From contig NC_079877.1 in assembly GCF_029227915.1 (NCBI RefSeq), positions 6,202,001-6,266,000 on the forward strand: DNA of 64,000 nucleotides, given 5' to 3'. The DNA is from Hydractinia symbiolongicarpus (lineage: Eukaryota > Cnidaria > Hydrozoa > Anthoathecata > Hydractiniidae). Of the stretch, positions 11,518 through 23,029 are shown piece after piece; position 1 is the first letter of the stretch, and the number at the start of each line of letters is the position of its first letter. The notes below the pieces were generated by a model. It worked only from the letters and a program-made list of their open reading frames with translations. It made no database searches and was not told the DNA's origin. The position numbers and the translations under genes are program-made.

Positions 11518-12685
11518 TAGTGAAAAGTATACAAAGAAAGTACCCAGGGAGTAAACTCATTTCCCGAAAGATTTTTTAAATTATTTTATCACCACTAAAA
11601 CGCATGAGACTTGTAGTTTTCAAAAATGTTTTCATTTTTGATGAGACGCTGAATAAAAGCAGTTTAATCGCCGGCAAACGAAAACCTGCGACTTCCCTAA
11701 ATCCCGGACGCGGCCGTATAGTCAAAAGTATACAAAGAAAGTACCCAGGGAGTAAACTCATTTCCAGAACGATTTTTTAAATTACTTTTTCACCACTAAA
11801 ACGCATAAGACTTGTAGTTTTTAAAAATGTTTTCATTTTTGATGAGACGCTGAATAAATGAAGTTTAATCGCCGGCAAACGAAAACCCGCGATTTCCCGT
11901 AAATCCCGGGCTTGGCCCGTATAGTCAAAAGTTTACAAAGGAAGTACCCAGGGAGTAAACTCATTTCCCGAACGATTTTTTATATTATTTTTTTACCACT
12001 AAACGCATGAGACTTGTAGTTTTTAAAAATGTTTTCATTTTTGATGAGACGCTGAATAAAAGAAGTTTAATAGCCGGCAAACGAAAACCCGCGATTTCCC
12101 GTAAATCCCGGGCTTGGCCCGTATAGTCAAAAGTATACAAAGGAAGTACCCAGGGAGTAAACTCATTTCCCGAACGATTTTTTATATTATTTTTTTACCA
12201 CTAAACGCATGAGACTTGTAGTTTTTAAAAATATTTTCATTTTTGATGAGACGCTGAATAAAAGAAGTTTAATCGCCGGCAAACGAAAACCCGCGATTTC
12301 CCGTAAATCCCGGGCTTGGCCCGTATAGTCAAAAGTATACAAAGAAAGTACCCAGGGAGTAAACTCATTTCCCGAACGATTTTTTAAATTACTTTTTCAC
12401 CACTAAAACGCATGAGACTTGTAGTTTTCAAAAATGTTTTCATTTTTGATGAGACGCTGAATAAAAGAAGTTTAATAGCCGGCAAACGAAAACCTGCGAT
12501 TTTCCGTAAATCCTGGACTCGGCCCGTATAGTCAAAAGTATACAAAGAAAGTACCCAGGGAGTAAACTCATTTCCCGAACGATTTTTTATATTATTTTTT
12601 TACCACTAAACGCATGAGACTTGTAGTTTTCAAAAATATTTTCATATTTGATGGGACGCTGAATAAAAGAAGTTTAATCGCCGGC
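11518..12685. repeat. 7-monomer HOR, copy c (partial)
   Basis: This aligns with copy a at a spacing of 2426 bp, including AAAGTTTACAAAGG near 11927 and both TTTAATAGCCGG units. It therefore retains the two monomers missing from copy b. It begins with the TTATTTTATCACC variant shared with copy b. Homology to copy a stops near 12685, where copy a has GCAAACTAAAACC and this copy has GCAAACGAAAATCC; from 12547 the sequence is also a relative of the left edge of the window. Confidence 0.8.
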
Positions 12686-14045
12686 AAACGAAAATCCGCG
12701 ATTTCCCGTAAATCCCGGACTCGGCCCGTATAGTCAAAAGTATACAAAGAAAGTACCCAGGGAGTAAACTCATTTCCCGAACGATTTTTTATATTATTTT
12801 TTTACCACTAAACGCATGAGACTTGCAGTTTTCAAAAATATTTTCATATTTGATGGGACGCTGAATAAAAGAAGTTTAATCGCCGGCAAACGAAAATCCG
12901 CGATTTCCCGTAAATCCCGGACTCGGCCCGTATAGTCAAAAGTATACAAAGAAAGTACCCTGGAAGGAAACTCATTTCCCGAACGATTTTTTAAATTATT
13001 TTTTCACCACTAAAACGCATGAGACTTGTAGTTTTCAAGAATGTTTTCATTTTTGATGAGACGCTGAATAAAAGCAGTTTAATCGCCGGCAAACTAAAAC
13101 CCGCGATTTCCCGTAAATCCCGGGCTTGACACGTATAGTCGCATGTATACAAAGAAAGTACCCTGTGAGTAAACTCATTTCCAGAACGATTTTTTAAATT
13201 ATTTTTTCACCACTAAAACGCATAAGACTTGTAGTTTTTAAAAATGTTTTCATTTTTGATGAGACGCTGAATAAAAGAAGTTTAATCGCCGGCAAACGAA
13301 AATCCGCGATTTCCCGTAAATCCCGGACTCGGCCCGTATAGTCAAAAGTATACAAACAAAGTACCCAGGGAGTAAACTCATTCCCCGAACGATTTTTTAA
13401 ATTATTTTTTCACCACTAAAACGCATGAGACTTGTAGTTTTCAAAAATGTTTTCATTTTTGGTGAGACGCTTAATGAAAGAGGTTTAATCGCCGGCAAAC
13501 GAAATCCCGCGTTTTCCCGTAAATCCGGGGCTTGGCCCGTATAGTCGAATGTATACAAAGAAAGTATCCAGGGAGTAAACTCATTTCCCGAACGATTTTT
13601 TAAATTTTTTTTTCACCACTAAAACGCATAAGACTTGTAGTTTTTAAAAATGTTTTCATTTTTGATGAGACGCTGAATAAAAGAAGTTTAATCGCCGGCA
13701 AACGAAAACCCGCGATTTCCCGTAAATCCCGGCTTGGCCCGTATAGTCAAAAGTATACAAAGAAAGTATCCAGGCAGTAAACTCATTTCCCGAACGATTT
13801 TTTAAATTATTTTTTCACCACTAAAACGCATGAGACTTGTAGTTTTCAAAAATGTTTTCATTTTTGATGAGACGCTGAATAAAAGAAGTTTAATCGCCGG
13901 CAAACGAAAACCCGCGATTTCCCGTAAATCCCGGGCTTGGCACGTATAGTCGAATGTATACAAAGAAAGTACCCTGTGAGTAAACTCATTTCCAGAACGA
14001 TTTTTTAAATTATTTTTTCACCACTAAAGCCCATGAGACTTGTAG
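12547..14045. repeat. Long-range copy of the left-edge segment
   Basis: Starting with two class A units, this block repeats the order found at 1-1700: A, A, a unit beginning CCTGGAAGGAAACTC (compare CCTGGGAGGAAACTC at 412), B, C, a D-like unit with TTTTTGGTGAG at 13456, and so on. One monomer present at about 0.8-1.0 kb is absent here. Spacing is 12546 bp before and 12345 bp after that point. Point differences are scattered, so this copy is older than the local tandem blocks. Confidence 0.75.
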
Positions 14046-14389
14046 TTTTTAAAAATGTTTTCATTTTTGATGAGACGCTGAATAAAAGAAGTTTAATCGC
14101 CGGCAAACGAAAACCCGCGATTTCCCGTAAATCCCGGGCTTGGCCCGTATAGTCAAAAGTATACAAAGAAAGTACCCAGGGAGTAAACTAATTTCCCGAA
14201 CAATTTTTTAAATTACTTTTTCACCACTAAAACGCATGAGACTTGTAGTTTTCAAAAATGTTTTCATTTTTGATGAGACGCTGAATAAAAGAAGTTTAAT
14301 CGCCGGCAAACGAAAACCTGCGATTTCCCGTAAATCCTGGACTCGGCCCGTATAGTCAAAAGTATACAAAGAAAGTACCCAGGGAGTAA
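14046..14389. repeat. Satellite monomers joining two blocks
   Basis: These are the end of an F/C-type unit and a unit with ACTAATTTCCCGAACAATT and TTACTTTTTCACC, which resembles units near 5880 and 8110. There is nothing except satellite. Confidence 0.7.
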
Positions 14390-15603
14390 ACTCATTTCCA
14401 GAACGATTTTTTAAATTATTTTTTCACCACTAAAACCCATGAGACTTGTAGTATTTAAAAATGTTTTCATTTTTGATGAGACGCTGAATAAAAGAAGTTT
14501 ATTCGCCGGCAAACGAAAACCCGCAATTTCCCGTAAATCCCGGGCTTGGCCCGTATAGTCAAAAGTATACAATGAAAGTACCCAGAGAGTAAACTCATTT
14601 CCCGAACGATTTTTTATATTATTTTTTTACCACTAAACGCATGAGACTTGTAGTTTTCAAAAATATTTTCATATTTGATGGGACGCTGAATAAAAGAAGT
14701 TTAATCGCCGGCAAACGAAAATCCGCGATTTCCCGTAAATCCCGGACTCGGCCCGTATAGTCAAAAGTATACAAAGAAAGCACCCAGGGAGTAAACTCAT
14801 TTCCCGAACGATTTTTTATATTATTTTTTTACCACTAAACGCATGAGACTTGTAGTTTTCAAAAATATTTTCATATTTGATGGGACGCTGAATAAAAGAA
14901 GTTTAATCGCCGGCAAACGAAAATCCGCGATTTCCCGTAAATCCCGGACTCGGCCCGTATAGTCAAAAGTATACAAAGAAAGTACCCAGGGAGTAAACTC
15001 ATTTCCCGAACGATTTTTTAAATTATTTTTTCACCACTAAAACGCATAAGACTTGTAGTCTTTAAAAATGTTTTCATTTTTGATGAGACGCTGAATAAAA
15101 GAAGTTTAATCCCGGCAAACGAAAACCCGCGATTTCCCGTAAATCCCGGGCTTGGCCCGTATAGTCAAAAGTATACAAAGAAAGTACCCAGAGAGTAAAC
15201 TCATTTCCCGAACGATTTTTTATATTATTTTTTTACCACTAAACGCATGAGACTTGTAGTTTTCAAAAATATTTTCATATTTGATGGGACGCTGAATAAA
15301 AGAAGTTTAATCGCCGGCAAACGAAAATCCGCGATTTCCTGTAAATCCCGGACCCGGCCCGTATAGTCAAAAGTATACAAAGAAAGTACCTAGTGAGTAA
15401 ACTCATTTCCCGAACGATTTTTTATATTATTTTTTCACCACTAAAACGCATGAGACTTGTAGTTTTCAAGAATCTTTTCATTTTTGATGAGACGCTGAAT
15501 AAAAGCAGTTTAATCGCCGGCAAACGAAAACCCGCGATTTCCCGTAAATCCCGGGCTTGGCACGTATAGTCGAATGTATACAAAGAAAGTACCCTGTGAG
15601 TAA
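14390..15603. repeat. 6-monomer HOR, copy 1
   Basis: Period 1214 bp. Diagnostic variants each have a partner 1214 bp downstream: AAACCCATGAGAC with TAGTATTTAAAAATG, GTTTATTCGCC at 14497, ACAATGAAAGTACCCAGAG near 14570, GAAAGCACCC near 14776, AGTCTTTAAAAATG with TTTAATCCCGGC (a two-base loss at 15109), CCTGTAAATCCCGGACCCGG near 15340 and AAGAATCTTTTC near 15468. Confidence 0.85.
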
Positions 15604-16795
15604 ACTCATTTCCAGAACGATTTTTTAAATTATTTTTTCACCACTAAAACCCATGAGACTTGTAGTATTTAAAAATGTTTTCATTTTTGATGAGACGCTG
15701 AATAAAAGAAGTTTATTCGCCGGCAAACGAAAACCCGCGATTTCCCGTAAATCCCGGGCTTGGCCCGTATAGTCAAAAGTATACAATGAAAGTACCCAGA
15801 GAGTAAACTCATTTCCCGAACGATTTTTTATATTATTTTTTTACCACTAAACGCATGAGACTTGTAGTTTTCAAAAATATTTTCATATTTGATGGGACGC
15901 TGAATAAAAGAAGTTTAATCGCCGGCAAACGAAAATCCGCGATTTCCCGTAAATCCCGGACTCGGCCCGTATAGTCAAAAGTATACAAAGAAAGCACCCA
16001 GGGAGTAAACTCATTTCCCGAACGATTTTTTATATTATTTTTTTACCACTAAACGCATGAGACTTGTAGTTTTCAAAAATATTTTCATATTTGATGGGAC
16101 GCTGAATAAAAGAAGTTTAATCGCCGGCAAACGAAAATCCGCGATTTCCCGTAAATCCCGGACTCGGCCCGTATAGTCAAAAGTATACAAAGAAAGTACC
16201 CAGGGAGTAAACTCATTTCCCGAACGATTTTTTAAATTATTTTTTCACCACTAAAACGCATAAGACTTGTAGTCTTTAAAAATGTTTTCATTTTTGATGA
16301 GACGCTGAATAAAAGAAGTTTAATCCCGGCAAACGAAAACCCGCGATTTCCCGTAAATCCCGGGCTTGGCCCGTATAGTCAAAAGTATACAAAGAAAGTA
16401 CCCAGAGAGTAAACTCATTTCCCGAACGATTTTTTATATTATTTTTTTACCACTAAACGCATGAGACTTGTAGTTTTCAAAAATATTTTCATATTTGATG
16501 GGACGCTGAATAAAAGAAGTTTAATCGCCGGCAAACGAAAATCCGCGATTTCCTGTAAATCCCGGACCCGGCCCGTATAGTCAAAAGTATACAAAGAAAG
16601 TACCTAGTGAGTAAACTCATTTCCCGAACGATTTTTTAAATTATTTTTTCACCACTAAAACGCATGAGACTTGTAGTTTTCAAGAATCTTTTCATTTTTG
16701 ATGAGACGCTTAATAAAAGCAGTTTAATCGCCGGCAAACTAAAACCCGCGATTTCCCGTAAATCCCGGGCTTGGCACGTATAGTCGCATGTATAC
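15604..16795. repeat. 6-monomer HOR, copy 2
   Basis: This repeats all marks of copy 1 at +1214 bp, including the two-base loss TTTAATCCCGGC near 16322. A few differences exist: TTTAAATT versus TTTATATT near 16635/15421 and CGCTTAATAAAAGCAG near 16707. The copy ends in a class B unit with GCAAACTAAAACC and TCGCATG. Confidence 0.85.
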
Positions 16796-17099
16796 AAAGA
16801 AAGTAGCCAGGGAGTAAACTCATTTCCAGAACGATTTTTTAAATTATTTTTTCACCACTAAAACGCATAAGACTTGTAGTTTTCAAAAATGTTTTCATTT
16901 TTGATGAGACGCTGAATAAAAGAAGTTTAATCGCCGGCAAACGAAAACCTGCGATTTCCCGTAAATCCTGGACTCGGCCCGTATAGTCCAAAGTATACAA
17001 AGAAAGTACCCAGGGAGTAAACTCATTTCCCGAACGATTTTTTAAATTTTTTTTTCACCACTAATACGCATGAGACTTGTAGTTTTCAAAAATGTTTTC
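16796..17099. repeat. Satellite monomers joining two blocks
   Basis: A unit beginning AGTAGCCAGGG with C-like TTTCCAGAACG and CGCATAAGAC but TTTTCAAAAATG is followed by the 5' half of a class E-like unit (AAATTTTTTTTTC, CACTAATACGC). The first is a mosaic of C and B types. No other element is present. Confidence 0.7.
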
Positions 17100-17707
17100 A
17101 TTTTTGATGAGACGCTTAATGAAAGAGATTTAATCGCAGGAAAACGAAATCCCGCGTTTTCCCGTAAATCCGTGGCTTGGCCCGTATAGTCGAATGTATA
17201 CAAAGAAAGTACCCAGGAAGTAAACTCATTTCCAGAACGATTTTTTAAATTATTTTTTCACCACTAAAACCCATGAGACTTGTAGTATTTAAAAATGTTT
17301 TCATTTTTGATGAGACGCTGAATAAAAGAAGTTTAATCGCCGGCAAACGAAAACCCGCGATTTCCCGTAAATCCCGGGCTTGGCCCGTATAGTCAAAAGT
17401 ATACAATGAAAGTACCCAGAGAGTAAACTCATTTCCCGAACGATTTTTTATATTATTTTTTTACCACTAAACGCATGAGACTTGTAGTTTTCAAAAATAT
17501 TTTCATATTTGATGGGACGCTGAATAAAAGAAGTTTAATCGCCGGCAAACGAAAATCCGCGATTTCCCGTAAATCCCGGACTCGGCCCGTATAGTCAAAA
17601 GTATACAAAGAAAGTACCCAGGGAGTAAACTCATTTCCCGAACGATTTTTTAAATTATTTTTTCACCACTAAAACGCATGAGACTTGTAGTCTTTAAAAA
17701 TGTTTTC
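17100..17707. repeat. 3-monomer HOR, copy 1
   Basis: Period 608 bp. Marks are CGTGGCTTGG at 17171 (partner at 17779), CCCAGGAAGTAAAC near 17212, AAACCCATGAGAC with TAGTATTTAAAAATG, and ACAATGAAAGTACCCAGAG near 17404. The second and third units are clearly derived from the 6-monomer block at 14.4 kb, so material from that block was fused with a class E unit and then duplicated. Confidence 0.8.
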
Positions 17708-18315
17708 ATTTTTGATGAGACGCTTAATGAAAGAGATTTAATCGCAGGAAAACGAAAACCCGCGATTTCCCGTAAATCCGTGGCTTGGCCCGTATAGTCG
17801 AATGTATACAAAGAAAGTACCCAGGAAGTAAACTCATTTCCAGAACGATTTTTTAAATTATTTTTTCACCACTAAAACCCATGAGACTTGTAGTATTTAA
17901 AAATGTTTTCATTTTTGATGAGACGCTGAATAAAAGAAGTTTAATCGCCGGCAAACGAAAACCCGCGATTTCCCGTAAATCCCGGGCTTGGCCCGTATAG
18001 TCAAAAGTATACAATGAAAGTACCCAGAGAGTAAACTCATTTCCCGAACGATTTTTTATATTATTTTTTTACCACTAAACGCATGAGACTTGTAGTTTTC
18101 AAAAATATTTTCATATTTGATGGGACGCTGAATAAAAGAAGTTTAATCGCCGGCAAACGAAAATCCGCGATTTCCCGTAAATCCCGGACTCGGCCCGTAT
18201 AGTCAAAAGTATACAAAGAAAGTACCCAGAGAGTAAACTCATTTCCCGAACGATTTTTTAAATTATTTTTTCACCACTAAAACGCATGAGACTTGTAGTC
18301 TTTAAAAATGTTTTC
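17708..18315. repeat. 3-monomer HOR, copy 2
   Basis: This recurs at +608 bp with CGTGGCTTGG at 17779. The first unit is a hybrid: AGTCTTTAAAAATG from a C-like unit joined to CGCTTAATGAAAGAG and GCAGGAAAACG of class E, then AAAACCCGCGATTTCCC where copy 1 has AAATCCCGCGTTTTCCC. It ends again in AGTCTTTAAAAATG near 18298. Confidence 0.8.
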
Positions 18316-19359
18316 ATTTTTGATGAGACGCTGAATAAAAGAAGTTTAATCGCCGGCAAACGAAAACCCGCGATTTCCCGTAAATCCCAGGCTTGGCCCG
18401 TATAGTCAAAAGTATACAAAGAAAGTACCCAGAGAGTAAACTCATTTCCCGCACGATTTTTTATATTATTTTTTTACCACTGAACGCATGAGACTTGTAG
18501 TTTTTAAAAATATTTTCATATTTGATGGGACGCTGAATAAAAGAAGTTTAATCGCCGGCAAACGAAAATCCGCGATTTCCTGTAAATCCCGGACTCGGCC
18601 CGTATAGTCAAAAGTATACAAAGAAAGTACCCAGTGAGTAAACTCATTTCCCGAACGATTTTTTAAATTATTTTTTCACCACTAAAACGCATGAGACTTG
18701 TAGTTTTCAAGAATCTTTTCATTTTTGATGAGACGCTGAATAAAAGCAGTTTAATCGCCGGCAAACTAAAACCCGCGATTTCCCGTAAATCCCGGGCTTG
18801 GCACGTATAGTCGCATGTATACAAAGAAAGTACCCAGGGAGTAAACCCATTTCCAGAACGATTTTTTAAATTATTTTTTCACCACTAAAACGCATAAGAC
18901 TTGTAGTTTTCAAAAATGTTTTCATTTTTGATGAGACGCTGAATAAAAGCAGTTTAATCGCCGGCAAACTAAAACCCGCGATTTCCCGTAAATCCCGGGC
19001 TTGGCACGTATAGTCGCATGTATACAAAGAAAGTACCCTGTGAGTAAACTCATTTCCAGAACGATTTTTTAAATTATTTTTTCACCACTAAAACGCATAA
19101 GACTTGTAGTTTTTAAAAATGTTTTCATTTTTGATGAGACGCTGAATAAAAGAAGTTTAATCGCCGGCAAACGAAAACCTGCGATTTCCCGTAAATCCCG
19201 ACTTGGCCCGTATAGTCAAAAGTATACAAAGGAAGTACCCAGGGAGTAAACTCATTTCCCGAACGATTTTTTATATTATTTGTTTACCAATAAAAGCATG
19301 AGACTTGTAGTTTTCAAAAATATTTTCATATTTGATGGGACGCTGAATAAAAGAAGTTT
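18316..19359. repeat. About five monomers related to 16.3-17.0 kb
   Basis: AAGAATCTTTTC recurs at 18709, 2027 bp (10 monomers) after its copy at 16682. The class A unit here has CACTGAACGC near 18477 and CCTGTAAATCCCGGACTCGG. Two successive units end in the class B 3' part (GCAAACTAAAACC, TCGCATG), followed by a class C unit. The unit from 19231 is a class A/D hybrid, annotated separately. Confidence 0.7.
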
Positions 19360-19432
19360 AATCGCCGGCAAACGAAATCCCGCGTTTTCCCGTAAATCCG
19401 GGGTTTGGTCCGTATAGTCGAATGTATGCAAA
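19231..19432 (+). repeat. Class A/D hybrid monomer
   Basis: The 5' part is class A-like (TTATATTATTTGTTTACC, an unusual CCAATAAAAGCATGAG, CATATTTGATGGGACGCTGAATAAAAG) and the 3' part switches after GCCGGCAAACG to class D (AAATCCCGCGTTTTCCC, CCGGGGTTTGGTCCG, TCGAATG). GTATGC replaces GTATAC near the end. The CCAATAAAAGCAT form recurs in a true class A unit near 25764 and 33056. The switch point lies in sequence common to both classes, near 19365-19378. Confidence 0.75.
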
Positions 19433-19765
19433 GAAAGTACCAAGGGAGTAAACTCATTTCCCGAACGATTTTTTAAATTTTTTTTTTACCACTAATACGG
19501 ATGAGACTTGTAGTTTTCAAAAATATTTTCATATTTGATGGGACGCTGAATAAAAGAAGTTTAATCGCCGGCAAACAAAAATCCGCGATTTCCCGTAAAT
19601 CCCGGACTCGGCCCGTATAGTCAAAAGTATACAAAGAAAGTACCCAGGGAGTAAACTCATTTCCCGAACGATTTTTTAAATTATTTTTTCACCACTAAAA
19701 CGCATGAGACTTGTAGTTTTCAAAAATGTTTTCATTTTTGATGAGACGCTTAATGAAAGAGGTTT
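19360..19765. repeat. 2-monomer HOR, copy 1
   Basis: Period 406 bp. The alternating pair consists of a class D 3' part and a unit with AAATTTTTTTTTTACCACTAATACGGATGAG plus the class A 3' part. ACTAATACGG stands at 19491 and 19897. The same ACTAATACGG unit recurs near 26171 and 33471 inside the larger duplications. Confidence 0.8.
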
Positions 19766-19838
19766 AATCGCCGGCAAACGAAATCCCGCGTTTTCCCGTA
19801 AATCCGGGGTTTGGCCCGTATAGTCGAATGTATACAAA
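19636..19838 (+). repeat. Class D monomer example (203 bp)
   Basis: Class D is marked by CGCTTAATGAAAGAGG in place of CGCTGAATAAAAGAAG, by AAATCCCGCGTTTTCCC, by AATCCGGGGTTTGG and by the end TAGTCGAATG. The 5' half is of the common B-like type. It is abundant from 19 kb onward and appears earlier only in scattered units such as near 1011 and 13360, where the centre also reads TTTTTGGTGAG. Confidence 0.8.
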
Positions 19839-20171
19839 GAAAGTACCCAGGGAGTAAACTCATTTCCCGAACGATTTTTTAAATTTTTTTTTTACCACTA
19901 ATACGGATGAGACTTGTAGTTTTCAAAAATATTTTCATATTTGATGGGACGCTGAATAAAAGAAGTTTAATCGCCGGCAAACGAAAATCCGCGATTTCCC
20001 GTAAATCCCGGACTCGGCCCGTATAGTCAAAAGTATACAAAGAAAGTACCCAGGGAGTAAACTAATTTCCCGAACGATTTTTTAAATTATTTTTTCACCA
20101 CTAAAACGCATGAGACTTGTAGTTTTCAAAAATGTTTTCATTTTTGATGAGACGCTTAATGAAAGAGGTTT
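19766..20171. repeat. 2-monomer HOR, copy 2
   Basis: This repeats the previous 406 bp; the class D part also begins a third time at about 20172 and continues to 20244 before the sequence moves to class E. Differences from copy 1 are few (CAAACAAAAATCC in copy 1, CAAACGAAAATCC here; ACTCATTTCCC in copy 1, ACTAATTTCCC here). Confidence 0.75.
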
Positions 20172-21639
20172 AATCGCCGGCAAACGAAATCCCGCGTTTT
20201 CCCGTAAATCCGGGGTTTGGCCCGTATAGTCGAATGTATACAAACAAAGTACCCAGGGAATAAACTCATTTCCCGAACGATTTTTTAAATTTTTTTTTCA
20301 CCACTAATACGCATGAGACTTGTAGTTTTCAAAAATGTTTTCATTTTTGATGAGACGCTTAATGAAAGAGATTTAATCGCAGGAAAACGAAATCCCGCGT
20401 TTTCCCGTAAATCCGGGGCTTGGCCCGTATAGTCGAATGTATACAAAGAAAGTATCCAGGGAGTAAACTCATTTCCCGAACGATTTTTTAAATTTTTTTT
20501 CACCACTAAAACGCATGAGACTTGTAGTTTTCAAAAATGTTTTCATTTTTGATGAGACGCTTAATGAAAGAGGTTTAATCGCCGGAAAACGAAAACCCGC
20601 GATTTCCCGTAAATCCCGGGCTTGGCCCGTATAGTCGAATGTATACAAAAAAAGTACCCTGTGAGTAAACTCATTTCCAGAACGATTTTTTAAATTATTT
20701 TTTCACCACTAAAACGCATAAGACTTGTAGTATTTAAAAATGTTTTCATTTTTGATGAGACGCTGAATAAAAGAAGTTTAATCGCCGGCAAACGAAAACC
20801 CGCGATTTCCCGTAAATCCCGGCTTGGCCCGTATAGTCAAAAGTATACAAAGAAAGTATCCAGGCAGTAAACTCATTTCCCGAACGATTTTTTAAATTAT
20901 TTTTTCACCACTAAAACGCATGAGACTTGTAGTTTTCAAAAATGTTTTCATTTTTGATGAGACGCTGAATAAAAGAAGTTTAATCTCCGGCAAACGAAAA
21001 CCCGCGATTTCCCGTAAATCCCGGGCTTGGCACGTATAGTCGAATGTATACAAAGAAAGTACCCTGTGGGTAAACTCATTTCCAGAACGATTTTTTAAAT
21101 TATTTTTTCACCACTAAAGCGCATGAGACTTGTAGTTTTTAAAAATGTTTTCATTTTTGATGAGACGCTGAATAAAAGAAGGTTAATCGCCGGCAAACGA
21201 AAACCCGCGATTTCCCGTAAATCCCGGGCTTGGCCCGTATAGTCAAAAGTATACAAAGAAAGTACCCAGGGAGTAAACTCATTTCCCGAACGATTTTTTA
21301 CATTATTTTTTTACCACTAAACGCATGAGGCTTGTAGTTTTCTAAAATATTTTCATATTTGATGGGACGCTGAATAAAAGAAGTTTAATCGCCGGCAAAC
21401 GAAAATCCGCGATTTGCCGTAAATCCCGGACTCGGCCCGTATAGTCAAAAGTATACCAAGAAAGTACCCAGGGAGTAAACTCATTTCCCGAACGATTTTT
21501 TATATTATTTTTTTACCACTAAACGCATGAGACTTGTAGTTTTCAAAAATATCTTCATATTTGATGGGACGCTGAATAAAAGAAGTTTAATCGCCGGCAA
21601 ACGAAAATCCGCGATTTCCCGTAAATCCCGGACTCGGCC
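20172..21639. repeat. About seven mixed monomers (D, E, C, B, F-like, A, A)
   Basis: The order is the tail of D, E, a D/B hybrid, C, B-like, an AAAGCGCATGAG unit, then two class A units, the first with TTACATTATTTTTTTACC, GAGGCTTGTAG and TTTTCTAAAATATT at 21300-21350. The last four units have close relatives at 34.4-35.2 kb (spacing 13366 then 13569 bp, one extra monomer there), at 38.1-38.9 kb and in part at 43.4-43.8 kb. Local oddities are TAATCTCCGGC near 20983 and GAAGGTTAATC near 21179. Confidence 0.7.
20245..20447 (+). repeat. Class E monomer example (203 bp)
   Basis: Class E resembles D in the 3' half but reads GAGATTTAATCGCAGGAAAACG, so the GCCGGC palindrome is lost, and ends CCGGGGCTTGG. 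Its 5' half has AAATTTTTTTTTC and CACTAATACGC. It usually follows directly after a class D unit, and the D-E pair moves as a module (near 21.7-22.1, 24.0-24.3, 26.4-26.7, 57.6-57.9, 58.6-58.9, 60.8-61.2 and 62.2-62.6 kb). Confidence 0.8.
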
Positions 21640-23029
21640 CGTATAATCAAAAGTATACAAAGAAGTACCCAGGGAGTAAACTCATTTCCCGAACGATTTT
21701 TTAAATTATTTTTTCACCACTAAAACGCATGAGACTTGTAGTTTTCAAAAATGTTTTCATTTTTGATGAGACGCTTAATGAAAGAGGTTTAATCGCCGGC
21801 AAACGAAATCCCGCGTTTTCCCGTAAATCCGGGATTTGGACCGTATAGTCGAATGTATACAAAGAAAGTACCCAGGGAGTAAACTCATTTCCCGAACGAT
21901 TTTTTAAATTTTTTTTTCACCACTAATACGCATGAGACTTGTAGTTTTCAAAAATGTTTTCATTTTTGATGAGACGCTTAATGAAAGAGATTTAATCGCA
22001 GGAAAACGAAATCCCGCGTTTTCCCGTAAATCCGGGGCTTGGCCCGTATAGTCGAATGTATACAAAGAAAATACCCAGGGAGTAAACTCATTTCCCGAAC
22101 GATTTTTTAAATTTTTTTTTCACCACTAAAACGCATGAGACTTGTAGTTTTCAAAAATGTTTTCATTTTTGATGAGACGCTCAATGAAAGAGGTTTAATC
22201 GCCGGAAAACGAAAACCCGCGATTTCCCGTAAATCCCAGGCTTGGCCCGTATAGTCGAATGTATACAAAGAAAGTACCCAGTGAGTAAACTCATTTCCAG
22301 AACGATTTTTTAAATTATTTTTTCACCACTAAAACGCATAAGACTTGTAGTTTTTAAAAATGTTTTCATTTTTGATGAGACCCTGAATAAAAGAAGTTTA
22401 ATCGCCGGCAAAAGAAAACCCGCGATTTCCCGTAAATCCCGGCTTGGCCGTATAGTCAAAAGGATACAAAAAAAGTACCCAGGGAGTAAACTCATTTCCC
22501 GAACGATTTTTTAAATTATTTTTTCACCACTAAAACGCATGAGACTTGTAGTTTTAAAAAATGTTTTTATTTTTGATGAGACGCTGAATAAAAGAAGTTT
22601 AATCGCCGGCAAACGAAAACCCGCGATTTCCCGTAAATCCCGGGCTTGGCACGTAAAGTCGAATGTATACAAAGAAAGTACCCTGTGAGTAAACTCATTT
22701 CCAGAACAATTTTTTAAATTATTTTTTCACCACTAAAGCCCATGAGACTTGTAGTTTTTAAAAATGTTTTCATTTTTGATGAGACGCTGAATAAAAGAAG
22801 TTAAATCGCCGGCAAACGAAAACCTGCGATTTCCCGTAAATCCTGGACTCGGCCCGTATAGTCAAAAGTATACAAAGAAAGTACCCAGGGAGTAAACTCA
22901 TTTCCCGAACGATTTTTTATATTATTTTTTTACCACTAAACGCATGAGACTTGTAGTTTTCAAAAATATTTTCATATTTGATGGGACGCTGAATAAAAGA
23001 AGTTTAATCGCCGGCAAACGAAAATCCGC
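21640..23029. repeat. Seven-monomer segment copied 2225 bp downstream
   Basis: This starts at a unit junction with ACAAAGAAGTACCC (a two-base loss, 21661) and contains D, E, a unit with CGCTCAATGAAAG (22179), C with GAGACCCTGAATAAAAG and CTTGGCCGTATAG, G, F with AAGTTAAATCGCC, and the start of A. The same order begins at 23866. The spacing is 11 monomers, so four other monomers lie between the copies. Confidence 0.75.
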
